This document shows positions 10,413 through 21,437 of a stretch of 64,000 bases of DNA, one piece after another. Positions within the stretch are counted from its first letter, which is position 1. Each line of letters opens with the position of its first letter. The DNA is from Curvularia sp. ZM96 (taxonomy: Eukaryota > Ascomycota > Dothideomycetes > Pleosporales > Pleosporaceae). The notes beneath the pieces were generated by a model. It was not told the origin of the DNA, ran no database searches, and was given only the letters and a program-made list of their open reading frames with translations. The translations under genes and the position numbers were made by a program. The stretch lies in assembly GCA_022457065.1 (NCBI GenBank), contig JAJGBQ010000004.1, forward strand, positions 2,480,001 through 2,544,000, given 5' to 3'.

Positions 10413-13400
10413 TTAAGCAGAATCATCCATCTCACTCTGCAGCAAACTCTCCATGATATCCTGTTCAGTAACCATAGTCCTCTTCCTGTCGTCCCGCCCA
10501 ACAGTCAGAGTGCTATGATCAGCCATGGACTCGCCTTCTTCATCGTCTTCTTCGTCATCGTCTTCTTCATCATCACCTTCAAGAGGCATGCGTGTGCCTT
10601 CGCCCTGCATGCCAGCGAGCATTGTATCTTCGTCGTCGTCGTCGTCCTCATCATCCTCTTCCTTTTTGATTGGGGGAGTCTTCTTGGACCGGACTTGCTG
10701 CTGAGACACCTCAGTAGCATCATCCGCCTCTGTCTCGTCTGGCACAGCACTCGTCTCAGGTAGACTTGTGTGCTCTGCATCTGCGCCTGTCTCATCTAGA
10801 GCTTGTGTGGTATTACCAATGTCACCTATGCGCTTGGTTAAAGTGGCTTCTAGTTTAGCCAACGCATTGCGCTGGGTGGCATCAGTCCCGATATTGCCCT
10901 CGACGGCTTCTGACGCCAGGCCGTGCAATGTGAGGAGCGGATCTTCGTCTTCATCATCTTGGTCGCTGCTCTTGTGACTTGCGCCTGATGGAGCGATATA
11001 AAGTTTTCCTAGCAGTGAGAGCAGTGGCTTGCGTTCGTCCTTCGAGCATGTGCTGGTCAATGCGCGTTCCAAGATCTCAATTGCAAGCTGGATATGGGGC
11101 TCCTCTGCTTCGACTGTGGTACTCGTCTTGCCGTCGAGACCAAGTTCGGTCGCGCCCACCACTTTGCGTCCGTCTGTCCATTCGGCGAGATGGGCGGTAA
11201 TAACCGGCCAGCCGACCATCTCGTCAATGTCTTCTTCTTCGACGTTCTCATCCCGCATGATGAGCAGCTTTGAGATGATCGGGACGGCGATTTCGCTCAT
11301 GAGCTTAGCATTCTTCAGCTTGCTGTGACAGAAGACAGGGAGGAAATAGCTGAGCGCTTGTCGCAGTGCTGGGTTAATCGCAGTCTCGGGATCAAAGTAG
11401 GTCAATGTGAATGCTTTCAAGATTTCAGCTGTCGATTGGGGTGGCAGGATGCTGAGAAGCAACAACTTCGACGCAGCAGTGCATGCGATCAAGCTGATAC
11501 GCTTGTTGTCCGAGGTGAATGCCTTGAGTAGAATCTTGGTAATAGGGCGGATGCGTGGGTTGGTGATGGGCTCCGCATCTTCAGACTCGGCATCTGGGTC
11601 TGGAATGGTGGGTGTGAGAAGTTGTGGATGAGTGATGATGACATCTGTGAGGACTTGAATAACGATTTCCTTCAGGGCATCATGGCCCTTGGTGAAGCAG
11701 TGGAAGAAGAGATCGAGGTTGTTATCCGCGAGATCCTAGTCACTATTAGCATACTTCCATAGTAGATGACGAGCATTGTAACCTACCTTGCTGAGAAGGG
11801 CAGCTAGGCCCAAGCAGATGACACCACGTTCGCGAATCATTGCTTGATGAGCTTGTACAGCTGGAATGATGAGTGTGTTGAGGATGTTTGTGAGCGACGT
11901 ATCCGACTCCAGATCTCCCTCCACATTCTGAAGTGTGCACTGCGCGATGTGCAGGCACTTGGAATACACCATGACCTCTCGGATTTGTCGCTCCTCCTTT
12001 TCCTCTTCAGTGAGATCTTCTGTGGCTTTGGCGGACTTGGACTTCATCAAAGGAGCATCCATGTCCACATCTGATTGAGCAGAGTGGAAGCTCTCTTCAG
12101 CATCGCCGCCTGTCACAGTGGCGTCATCAGCGTCCAAAAGAGAATCCCGAACGTCGGCAATGGCCTCAACAATGAGGGCACAGAAGTCCGACTCGCCTCG
12201 GCTACCGCAAACCTTGCGCAGAACCTCAATCGAGAGCTTGGTACACTCCTCGGGCAACTGAGCTTTGGAAATCGCTTCACGCATGATGTTGTACATCTGC
12301 CTACGTCCCATCTCATCAGTGTAGTCAAGCGTGTGGGCAATGTGAAGCAACTGCTGGACAATGAAATCCTGCTCCTCGACATCTTCCTGGGCTTCCTCAA
12401 TTTCTGGGTCAGTCTCTTCCATGATTGCGACTTTGTCCACCAACTCCATGAGCGAGTTGAGTTCGCGTTGTAGAACAAAGGCAAACATGGTGACTTCAGG
12501 CATCTTATCTTCAATCATGCTCTGGATTCTGTCGTCGTCCGTGCTTTGACTGTAATCGTTGAGAGTACGGGCAACAAAAGCCGTCTGCGCATCTAGATTG
12601 CTCCAAAAGTCATGACTGAATGTGATATCTCTGCGGTAGTCTGGTCGGCCATCCCAAAACTGGCGCATGGCTTCATGAGCCATACCGTCTTCCTCTCCGG
12701 ACCGCGTGACGTCGATACGTTCTAGCAGTTCGCATAGTGCTTCCAAGCTGGGCGGTGCAACGTCGCCGGGTTTCTTCTCTTCCTCAGATCGAGTATCACG
12801 CGAGGAAGCACAGTCTTCGAGCCAGCGTTCGCGGAAAAGCGTTGCAGCAGCCTTACGAACGATATCGTCTCGATCTCTGAGACCCCAGCGGATAAGCTTC
12901 TCTCTTTCCACAAGCGACATGTGCCGGAAGTCGCCCAGAGCCGGCAGGATCTTGCCATAAACCAGTCTCCGTGTGGTCGCGTCCATATCGCGAGCTCGCT
13001 CAAGGATGTATCGCAGGGTTGACGGCCAAAGTGGCAGATTCAGCAGCACAGCTCGTCGCACCTCGGCACTAGGATCGTTAATCATAATGTCTAAGAGCTT
13101 CTCCAGAATGCCGCCTGCGGCTTCGTCATCACTGTCTTCCTCGTCTTGCTCCTCGTCATCATTCCCCGCAAGGCGACCTAGACCAAGAATGGCTTGAACG
13201 CGCACTGATGGTTCTTTGTCTCGCAGACGCTTCAAAAAACCCACTCTTATCAGGTTGAAGATATCGTCATCGATAGTTGTGAGGCTATTTACGATATGTG
13301 CGACTGTCTGTGTAGCTCTGAACCGGACCGTTTTGTCTTTGGCTGTCAGAAAAGCCAGGATGGTAGTGAGAATGTGGGATGTAAGCCTGCTGGTGGGCGT

Positions 13401-13948
13401 TTCATGAAAGGCAGTTGCATCTTCCTCGGACTCGGTAGCAAAAATCTGTTGATCTAGTGCTGGTCAGTATATTTCTCTTTCAGCCCGACAATGCGCAACC
13501 CACCTTTCTCTGAAGCATACTTCAGGAAGATTCCCAGGAAGCGAATCACTCTGTCTCCCACTGGCTCGCTCTTCTTCACAGACATGATCCTGAGCAGACA
13601 TCTCACAATCTCGGTGTTGAACTCCCCCTCATCAAAGTCTTCTTGCTCCTCCTGACCCTTCTTCCCGCCTTTACCAGTGTCTGGGGGCTCGAAACAGCAC
13701 GCTTCTTGGATCTTCCTCAAATTGACTACCAGCTTCCTTTGAGTCGCAGTCGTCTTCTGAGCATCGCCGAAGACCTGAGCGATCTGTGTGCGGAGAGTGG
13801 TGATGGGGCCTTCGTCAGGGATTTCGATTGCGTTTGCGGATTGCCTTGCAGAGGAACCGCGTGTTGTCCTGGTTGTGCCAGAGCTGGTTTTGCGGGTGGT
13901 CGATGTGGTTGACCCACGCGGCGCGCGAGTCGAGGGGCGTCCGGGCAT
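10413..13948 (-). CDS. YCG1: Condensin complex subunit 3 (Ycg1/CAP-G, HEAT-repeat subunit)
   Basis: Three exons (13948-13504, 13453-11787, 11735-10413) with introns of 50 and 51 bp encode 1144 aa. The N-terminus is Ser/Thr/Arg-rich (MPGRPSTRAPRGSTTSTTR). The body is built of HEAT-like helices, including VRFRATQTVAHIVNSL, VGFLKRLRDKEPSVRVQAI and INDPSAEVRRAVLLNL, matching the Cnd3/CAP-G family. Later blocks LADNNLDLFFHCF and MDIM-type acidic tracts fit fungal homologues. The last 120 residues are very acidic (DDEDDDDDEDT, DDEEDDDEEDDEEGE), and the protein ends with a TEQDIMESLLQ motif. Condensin compacts mitotic chromosomes in the nucleus, and CAP-G with the kleisin Brn1 forms a DNA-anchoring module. 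Its start is divergent from the cysteine synthase gene across 483 bp. Confidence 0.93.
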
Positions 13949-14431
13949 GTTTTTGTGTTTTGTCAGTAGAAGGCGGGGTCGTCTACTGTGGCATGTGTGG
14001 GCATGGCCTCAATTGTCGGTGTTGTTGTTTACGCACACCCCCGCGCGGCAACGACTCGTGCGTGCAGGGATCCCGCCGGCAGGGGTCCGCGCCTATTAGT
14101 AGACAACTAAAAGCAAACGCGGACCAGAAACTCACAGTCGTACAACTCAATCACAGCAATATATCTTCAACTTTGACTCAGAATATATCTAACACTTCTT
14201 TATATCATTGCTAAATTTTTTATAAGTACAGCGCCTGATGTCTTCCCTGAGGCCTGTCAGCAGGTCGGCAGCGGTTGGTTTTATTCGTAAGGGAGTCCGC
14301 GGCCCTTGCGACATCGGGCGAAAGCGCGTTGATTCGCCGACCAACCGATGGCATCATCGCCAGTCTTCTTGACCTTTAACCTGGAGATTCCTTTGCCTCC
14401 GGCTTTGTGAAGTTATTATACTTTTGCAACA
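13949..14431. promoter_or_regulatory. Shared divergent promoter region, condensin subunit / cysteine synthase
   Basis: These 483 bp lie between two oppositely oriented starts and must hold both promoters. The part near 14100-14230 is AT-rich. I do not see a motif I can assign to a named regulator with confidence. Confidence 0.5.
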
Positions 14432-15617
14432 ATGCTCCGGACAGCTGTGCGGGGCTTCGCGACCTCTGCGCGACGAGGCGCAGAGATCATTGGCTCAGCA
14501 GAAGCCCAGCAGACTGCCCTTAACATCTCCAAAGCTCAGGGCATTGGTCAGCGGGGTTTCCTTGATGGTAATATAGTCACCAAGCTCTAGAGTGAAGACA
14601 TACTGACGTGTATGCTCAGCCATTGGAAAGACTCCTCTTATCCGCTTGAAGAAGCTCTCCGAAGAAACAGGCTGCAACATTCTTGGAAAGGCAGAGTTCC
14701 AGAACCCAGGCGGCTCCGTCAAGGACCGCGCCGCTCTCTTCGTCGTTGAGAATGCAGAACGCCAGGGTCTCCTAAAGCCCGGCGGCACCGTTATCGAAGG
14801 CACAGCCGGTAACACGGGTATCGGTCTTGCGCATGTCTGCCGCTCAAAGGGTTACAAATTAGTCATCTACATGCCCAACACACAGTCGCAGGGCAAGATT
14901 GATCTGTTGAGGTTGCTGGGAGCAGAGGTATACCCAGTACCGGCTGTGGCATTCGAGAATCCGGAAAACTACAACCACCAGGCGAGGCGACATGCTGAGA
15001 GGTTGGAGAACGCCGTATGGACCAACCAGTTCGACAATGTGGCGAACCGACAGGCGCATATCGAGACAACAGGACCAGAGATTTGGGCCCAGACCGGAGG
15101 CAAGCTGGATGCTTTCACCTGCGCCACCGGCACGGGAGGTAGTCTGGCAGGTGTCACCAGGTACCTCAAGGAGAAGAGCAACGGAAAGGTCAAGAGCTTT
15201 TTGGCCGACCCGCCGGGTTCCGTACTGCACTCTTACATTCAGAGTGGCGGTAAGCTGACAGAAAGAGCTGGAGGCTCCATCACAGAGGGAATTGGTCAGG
15301 GCCGTGTAACAGACAACCTGAAGCCAGACATTGACCTCATTGACGACTCGGTACATATCAGCGATGAGAAGACCATCGAAATGGTCTACAGGTGTTTGGA
15401 CGAAGAGGGTCTCTACCTGGGCGCTAGTTCATGCCTGAACGTGGTTGCGGCAAAGGAGGTGGCCGAAAAGTTGGGCAAGGGATCAACCGTCGTCACACTG
15501 CTGTGCGATGGCGCATACCGATATGCTGATCGTTTGTTCTCCAAGAAATGGCTGGAGCAGAAGAAGCTGTACGATGCGATACCCGAACACCTACGCAAGT
15601 ATATCGTACTGGAGTAG
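14432..15617 (+). CDS. Cysteine synthase (O-acetylserine sulfhydrylase), probably mitochondrial
   Basis: Two exons (14432-14567, 14620-15617; intron 52 bp) encode 377 aa. The N-terminus MLRTAVRGFATSARRG is Arg/Ser/Ala-rich without acidic residues, a likely mitochondrial presequence. The fold-type II PLP enzyme follows. The PLP lysine is K80 in NPGGSVKDR, the substrate-binding loop is EGTAGNTGIG (about 105-114), and the phosphate-binding loop CATGTGGS lies near residue 212. It joins O-acetylserine and sulfide to give cysteine. The sequence is closer to the fungal CysB/Mcy1 branch than to cystathionine beta-synthase: there is no N-terminal haem domain or C-terminal CBS pair. Mcy1 in yeast is associated with the mitochondrial outer membrane, so location is inferred. 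It converges with the NADH pyrophosphatase gene, with 154 bp between stops. Confidence 0.9.
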
Positions 15618-15701
15618 ATGGCCGAGCACATGTAAATCAAAAATATATCAAGTTTACAACAAGTATACGCGCCTCTATCACCGAGACCGCCCTTCTATGC
15701 A

Positions 15702-15728
15702 TACATCTACATCTACATCTACATCTAC
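15702..15728. repeat. TACATC hexamer repeat in the 3' region of cysteine synthase
   Basis: Four to five copies of a TACATC unit stand in tandem between two convergent genes, probably in 3' untranslated sequence. Confidence 0.65.
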
Positions 15729-15771
15729 ACCTACACGTTCCTGTTCTATCTACTTACAACAAATCCGCTCA

Positions 15772-17113
15772 CTAGATCATAGGGCTCCCACTCGCGAATC
15801 CATTCACAACAGCAGACATGAGCTGATTCGCAATCGCTGTCTTGGGCGGCAGCCTCAGTCCACCCTCCTTGTACTCTGGTCCCGCTTCTTCTCCCAGACC
15901 ACTGGTACCTACGCGTAGTGCTTCCCTGACCTCTTCAGCAGTGAACCACTTCGCATCCTCCAACTCGGCGTCATGTCCCAGATGAATTGTCTCTCCGTCT
16001 GGAATCGCCTGGCCAACAGCACCAATCATCAGATTAGCCGGGTAAGGCCAGGGCTGCGTAGAGTGAATCACCACACGACCCAGATGAATGCCCGATTCCT
16101 CCCAGACCTCGCGGCGAACAGCTTCCTCGACACTCTCGGCTGGCTCGAGGAACCCAGCCAGAGTGGAGTACCAATGGGGTGGCCAGCGCTTCTGACGGCC
16201 CAACAGAATTCTTTGACCATCGGCCGACACGACGGCCATGATGACGGTAGGGTCAGTACGTGGGAAGCAGAGGTTAGAGATGCCCGTGCGGGTTGCGCAG
16301 GGTGGGCGCTCGCCTTGGTCGACACTGGACGCAATGTCTTTTGGCGGACAGGTACGCTTGAAACCAGCGTTTACGGATAGCGTCTTGTAGCCGCACGAGG
16401 CACAGAAAGGGTTTCGCGCGTTCCAGTCCAGCAGGTGGCGGGCTTCGGCGTAGATGGCCGCTAGTATGTGTTAGCTGCTGGGTTGTTGCACAGCATTAGA
16501 ACAGTATCTGTATACCTTCCTCGGCTGGCAAACTCAATTGCATCCTCCCCTTGCTGAAGTCCAGTCCCTGCGCTTTCATCTTCTCAATCAGCTCCTCCGC
16601 CTTCTCCTTGACACTTTCTTGAGGCGTGACATCTACGGCAAACCATGGCTGGCCTTTGTAGTGTTCCTTGTATTTGAATCCCTCTTTCCTTTCGTCAAGG
16701 CCCAAGAATATTATCTGCGGCAGATACAACGACGAGTTGTACTGGGCGATGACTTCATCCTCAGACTTCTCGAACGGGTTCTCGCCAATGATGGGCTTTA
16801 CATCCGCGAAGGTACATCGCGCAAGCTCGGTGCCGGACTTTATGAGGGGCTCGAGCTTGTTGAAGAGAAGGAACGTAGTCGAAGGGTGGTGTAGCGCCGA
16901 GGTGAGGAATTGGTGGTCGGGACGGAGGAAGCCCACGCGGTTCAACGGGGACCCTACATTTCTTTGTTAGCGATAAGGGTCTTCGGGTTAGATAGGACGC
17001 GCATGTGTTTCTGTACCGGAGAAGTAATTGGCTATTTCCTTTCCAAACTTGCGGCTCAGCATTGAATCGACTTCTGGGTGCGCTGGCTCAGGGAGGTCTG
17101 GCTGCGGTGGCAT
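15772..17113 (-). CDS. NPY1: NADH pyrophosphatase (Npy1/NUDT12-type Nudix hydrolase)
   Basis: Three exons (17113-17017, 16953-16516, 16460-15772; introns 63 and 55 bp) encode 407 aa. An N-terminal NUDIX-like domain precedes a zinc ribbon whose first pair is CASC near residue 197, with later cysteines in KRTCPP and ERPPCATR. The catalytic Nudix box is canonical, starting GFLEPAESVEEAVRRE and ending VWEESGI (about 281-303). The family signature downstream of the box, SQPWPYPxNLM-like, is seen as STQPWPYPANLMIG. These enzymes hydrolyse NADH to NMNH and AMP and also remove NAD caps from RNA; yeast Npy1 is peroxisomal. The final residues (SPMI) are not an obvious PTS1, so location is open. The start faces COG2 across 336 bp. 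Confidence 0.93.
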
Positions 17114-17449
17114 TGTACTAGGTAGACTATTCGCAATACTATGGCAGTCTTATCGGCAGCGGGCAGCCAATGTATATACAGCCAGAATCTTTCAATCAAC
17201 TAACTAGGACGGACAGAGGTATCGGGAATCACGAACACGATGTCAACGGAAAAGAAACCAGTGCCTGACGTATGCACTTTACGTGCTTTTGCCCCACGTA
17301 GGGGTGCCGCTAATCGGCACTGCATTACCAACCATCAGCACTCTGTTCCGAGACCTCGGTCCACGTTCCGAAGCTTATCGATTAGTTTATTTGGACTTCT
17401 GGCAACACCAGCATCCCACGAGCGCGTCAATGGGACCAAGACAGCAGCC
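17114..17449. promoter_or_regulatory. Shared divergent promoter region, NPY1 / COG2
   Basis: 336 bp lie between opposite start codons. The region contains short out-of-frame ATGs but no assignable regulatory motif. Confidence 0.45.
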
Positions 17450-18374
17450 ATGAATCAATTCCACGTATGTAATTGTATCTTCGATAATTAACCCAGGGTG
17501 GGCCTTTCCGACTAACACGCTGCTGTAGCTTGGCGACGACTCGCGCTCTGGATCGAGCGAGGATTCTGACGACGACAACATCTCCACCCTCCCTTTTGCG
17601 ACCCCACTGCGCCGCTCAGATTTCCTCGCACCCGACTTCTCTCCCGCGAGCTATCTCTCTACTCTGCATAACCGGCACCAAACGCTCGAAGACCTGCGCT
17701 CAGAATTGCGTGCACGATCCCAGCTCCTCTCCAAAGAGCTTCTCGACCTCGTCAACTCCAACTACCAGGACTTCCTGAACCTAGGAAATAGCTTACATGG
17801 CGGCGAGGAAAAGGTAGAAGAGGTTCGAGTGGGCCTGTTGGGGTTTAGGAAAGAGCTCGATGGTTTGATGGGTTTGGTGGGCTCGAGGGAGGAGCAGGTG
17901 CGCGAGCTGTTGGAGGAGAAGCGCGACGTTAGGCGCAAGATCGAAGTAGGCAGGCGCCTCATAGACTACGATGCCCGACTCAAGGAGTTGGAGGCTGAGC
18001 TCATGATTGAGACACCGGGTCAGGAAACCACCACGGCTGCGGAAGTCTCGGATAGTGACGAGGATGAAGACGAAGATGACGAAGAACAAGGCTACAGTGT
18101 TTCGGTTGCGAAGCTGAGGCGGAACGTAGTGCAATATCGACTGGTGCTGGGGCTGGAAAAAGAAGTGGGAGAGCATCCATTTATTGCAGCGCAGAATGCC
18201 CGGAAAACAAAAGTGCGGACGACTTTGTTGATGGATCTGAGTACTGCACTCCAACAGGCAAAGAAGGCCGGAGCAGCTGGATCAGGGCGTGTTATGAAGA
18301 TCATGAAAATTTACGGAGACATGGAGGAGTCTACGGAAGCCGTCAAGGTGCTCAAAACATTAAAGTCATCGTAA
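17450..18374 (+). CDS. COG2: Conserved oligomeric Golgi complex subunit 2 (COG2)
   Basis: A tiny first exon of five codons (17450-17464), a 64-bp intron and a second exon (17529-18374) encode 286 aa. The signature N-terminal block PLRRSDFLAPDFSPASYL is followed by a long helical region (LRARSQLLSKELLDLVNSNY, DFLNLGNSLHGGEEKVEEV, then LLGFRKELDGL) that is the COG2 N-terminal coiled coil. An acidic, probably disordered loop lies around residues 185-205. The length matches the short fungal form (yeast Cog2 is about 260 aa) rather than the long animal one. COG tethers vesicles for retrograde intra-Golgi traffic. The five-codon exon rests on splice sites and frame only, because an in-frame ATG near the start of exon 2 is lacking. 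The gene converges with MRPL1, with 79 bp between stops. Confidence 0.88.
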
Positions 18375-18453
18375 ATGGCAAACTTTGACACCAGCATAGC
18401 GACGGCGTTCGGTATGGTACATTGTTCATACATCCATCTCACGGGCTATTGAT

Positions 18454-19396
18454 TTACAAAGGCCCACTCAGCTCCTTCGGCGATATCGAGTTGGGTCCTC
18501 TGAACTCTCCGTTCAAGGTGAAGCCCGGCGCATTGGTCGAGCTAAGCACCACCTCGTGAACCTCTTTGCCGAGGCGTTCGCCCAGCGCGGCCATGTCCCT
18601 CTTCAGCACCTCCATGAATGCCTTGATATTCCTTTGCAACTCTTCAGGCGTGAATCCAAGCTGTCCTATTGCCATGCGGACCACGCCCAGACGCTCCCTG
18701 AATTCACTTCCGCTTACCATGTTCCTCACAGTGGCTCCAACTGACGTGACCACCGTGCCATTTTTTGTGCTGGGCATCAAGCCCTTGGGACCGAGCAATC
18801 GTCCCAGCCCCACCTTGTTCATCTTCGGCAGACTGTCGATGTGACATATACACCTGTCGAATTCTATGACACCCTCCTTGATCTGGTTGAATATATCGTC
18901 CTCACCAACAAGCGTGGCACCCGCGGCGCGAGCTTCAGCAGCAGCCTTTGAGTCTGGTGCAGCGATGACGCAAATCCTTAGGCCGGTCTTGACGGGATGC
19001 GGGAGTCGTAGGCGATTTCGTATGGACGGACCGTTTTTTAGAGTCTTCAGGCGGATATGCATCTCATACTTTGAGGAGGTTGGGTCGCGGCCTACTTCGA
19101 AGGCACGGATATATCTGTTCATGAATTAGCCCTGGCTCTTGACATCACCCTAAAAACACCATGCAGGAGGCTTACTGCATCGCATCAATCAGCGAGAACT
19201 GCTCTGCCTGCTTCAAGTCATATTGTTTGAAGGTGTTCCGCGTCTTCTTCTTTTTCTTAGGTTGTGCTTTTGTGGTTGCGCATCGTATCGTCTGGTATGG
19301 TAACGAGGCAATGCGCGGGATTTCAGGTCTTGAAGCTGCAATTGAAGAGGTAGCCAGCCGGCTCAAAGAAGCTACTAACGATCGTGGGTGTGCCAT
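18454..19396 (-). CDS. MRPL1: Mitochondrial large-subunit ribosomal protein uL1m (MRPL1)
   Basis: Two exons (19396-19176, 19114-18454; intron 61 bp) encode 293 aa. The N-terminal 60 residues (MAHPRSLVASLSRLATSS ... RCATTKAQPKKKKKTR) are basic and hydroxylated, as expected for a mitochondrial presequence. The L1 fold follows: YIRAFEVGRDP, then HPVKTGLRICVIA, AGATLVGEDD, and the signature CHIDSLPKMNKVGLGRLLG with GPKGLMPSTKNGTV. L1 binds 23S/21S rRNA at the stalk where deacylated tRNA leaves. The sequence lacks the features of the cytosolic uL1. An ATG 69 bases upstream in frame (19465) would add 23 residues; the internal one gives a cleaner targeting sequence and is preferred. Confidence 0.92.
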
Positions 19397-20153
19397 TGCG
19401 GCTTTGCGGACGTCGGTGGTGGCTGCGATGGAGCCAAAAGTTCGTCGGGGATTCGGGAATGCCAAGACTTGACTGCGCTAGCGGAGCGCGTGCCCCTCGA
19501 CAGTCACATCACCTACGCATAAAAGTGCTAGTTCGCAAGCGGGTTCTACTCATACTAAATACTGTTTTCTATGAACACTGGAGACTAATATATCTGTATA
19601 GACTTGCACCAGCTTTTGGACTGCTCAAATAGCAAGGTCGCAAGTTTTAGAAGCGGAGGAAAATACCACAAATCTGCGGGTCAATTGAGGCTGAGAGCAG
19701 TAGCAGCATTACAGTGACGAGGCGATATTTGCTTCAGTATTTTCATAGAGAGGGGTCAAAATAATAGAAGCTTCGGTGCCGGTTGGAAGAGAAGTGATTA
19801 TGAGGGAGCCAAGCGGTCACGCCGCTTAGATTGGTAAGAATATCCACAAGGATTCATCTGCGAATGGACTGAGCCGTGCTTTGCCGACAATATCACTTGA
19901 GTCAAACTCTTAGATTTGGATACGTTCGCCAACATTTATACCGATTACCTTGAGTCTTCGGAACGACTAACCCAAACGTTGAGAGCGCTTTACCGTTTCC
20001 AACCCTTACCGAGTTTTACGAACGCCGATTGGACAGAGAGACATACCAATCTATTCCGACATGTCTGCCTGGCACCCTAAGGCGTCCTGTATAAAGTCTT
20101 GTAGAACTGAATGTCAAGTGTGATTCACCTCGTCCTAAAAAAACTCAACAATC
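19397..20153. other. Intergenic region before the acetyltransferase gene
   Basis: This stretch is AT-richer than the preceding 9 kb. Its left part is the promoter of MRPL1, and its right part (from about 20050) is the promoter and leader of the acetyltransferase. No RNA gene or repeat is recognised. Confidence 0.5.
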
Positions 20154-20940
20154 ATGCAAACAACAATATTCACGCCGCGCCTAAAGTTGACGTCCATCAC
20201 AACAGCAGAGAGGGGCAGTCAAGAACTTGAGTGGTTACATGAACTGCGCAGTGACGAGAAGTCTACATGGTGGAGGTTAGTGATTACTGCTTACTTCTAT
20301 TCTCAGTCGATTGAGCCTTCTTTTACTCCATATAGCAAATATCAGCTATTTAAAAAACTTGTAACTAACCTTTCCCAGCATCTATGGTCGATCAAAGACC
20401 ATCGAAGATACTGAAAAGGTCATGAAAGGAGTACTACCGACCACAGCAAAGGAAGGAGAAGCAAAATCGTATCGAATTGCCTACGCTGTTCACGAGCTGC
20501 TCACCCCCGACAGCAATACAACAACCCAAGAGGACACTCCAACTCGTCTCATCGGGCTTATTACCCTACGCTCCCTCGGGCCAGAAAATCTCGCTTTGCC
20601 CGCTCATATATTCCCTGAATATATCTCTTCATCTGATTGTCTGACAATGGAACTTGGTTACCAGTTTTTGCCGGCCGCATGGGGAAGAGGTTTCGCTACT
20701 GAGACAGTAACAGCATTACTCAATGCTTGCCAGCGTGAACAACAATTTTGGGACAACTACCAGAAAGTCTTTATCAGAGCAATCGTCAATGCCGAGAACC
20801 CAGCTAGTCTACGTGTCTTGGCGAAGTCCGGCATGCAAGAGCTTGGTGTGCACGTTTGGGACGGAGAAGGAATTTGGCTCGCAGGCAGGTGGAGGACTAC
20901 TGATAGTCTCCATATCCTGGGAAAGTTTGTAAGGGAATGA
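20154..20940 (+). CDS. GNAT-family N-acetyltransferase (RimJ/RimL-like)
   Basis: Two exons (20154-20275, 20379-20940) with a 103-bp intron, longer than most here, encode 227 aa. The N-terminus TPRLKLTSITTAERGSQEL is the usual RimL-like first strand and helix. Motif A, with the acetyl-CoA pyrophosphate-binding turn, is ELGYQFLPAAWGRGFATE (about 129-146). A later block AENPASLRVLAKSGMQELG is the classic NxxSxxxLEKxGF motif. The acceptor substrate cannot be predicted; fungal genes like this are multi-copy and vary between strains. It is the first gene of an AT-richer accessory stretch. Its upstream neighbour, MRPL1, faces away. Confidence 0.82.
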
Positions 20941-21303
20941 AGGCCTGGTATCAGACATGACGGCCAATCTCGGCAAGCTCCTCGGTGCGTTGCACAGGTT
21001 CTAAAGATCTGGTACAACCATCAGTGACTTTAACGGCGCCATATCAGCGATGAATCCGCGCGATACTATTCAGATACGTTGATCGGAGCTTTTGCTCTGG
21101 TTCAGTAGCCATTCCGTTCTCTATAGCTCAAATTCAGAGAGTCCAAAATGAAAGAGTTTGCCCTGGACACTAGTGTCTACTTGTTGATGTTAGTTTACAT
21201 AGACTATCAAATACTATCCACCTCACCACAGGTATCTCAACACTCAATCTGGGAGCCTATAACTCGTAATTGACTTACAAATGTTCAAAAAAACATCCAC
21301 AGC

Positions 21304-21313
21304 AAAAACAAAA
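21304..21313 (-). terminator. RNA polymerase III T-run terminator of the 5S rRNA gene
   Basis: Directly after the 3' end of the 5S RNA, the minus strand reads a run of T, one G, and five more T. That is a standard polymerase III stop signal. Confidence 0.75.
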
Positions 21314-21437
21314 ACATACGACAGCGGGGATTCGCCAGTGGTCACCCACCTGACTACTAATCCGCCGGTAATCCGTTTAACTAGGGAAGATCGGACGGGG
21401 TTCCGTGCTTGCGGGAAAAATTCCTATGGTCGTATGT
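21314..21437 (-). rRNA. 5S ribosomal RNA, sequence-divergent dispersed copy
   Basis: On the minus strand the 124-nt unit begins ACATACGACCATAGG and ends CTGTCGTATGT. The terminal 9-bp helix I (ACATACGAC with GTCGTATGT) is perfect. The internal control region is recognisable as GGATTAGTAGTCAGGTGGG, then TGACCAC and GGCGAATCCCC, matching fungal 5S. Loop sequence CCCCGTCCGATC matches the helix III/loop C region. Helix II and parts of helix III differ from the usual ascomycete sequence, but pairing is largely kept (GGAAU with AUU-A-CC including the bulged A). Transcription would be by polymerase III with TFIIIA. Single scattered 5S genes, outside the rDNA repeat, are normal in filamentous ascomycetes. 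It may be a variant gene or a recent pseudogene. Confidence 0.82.
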
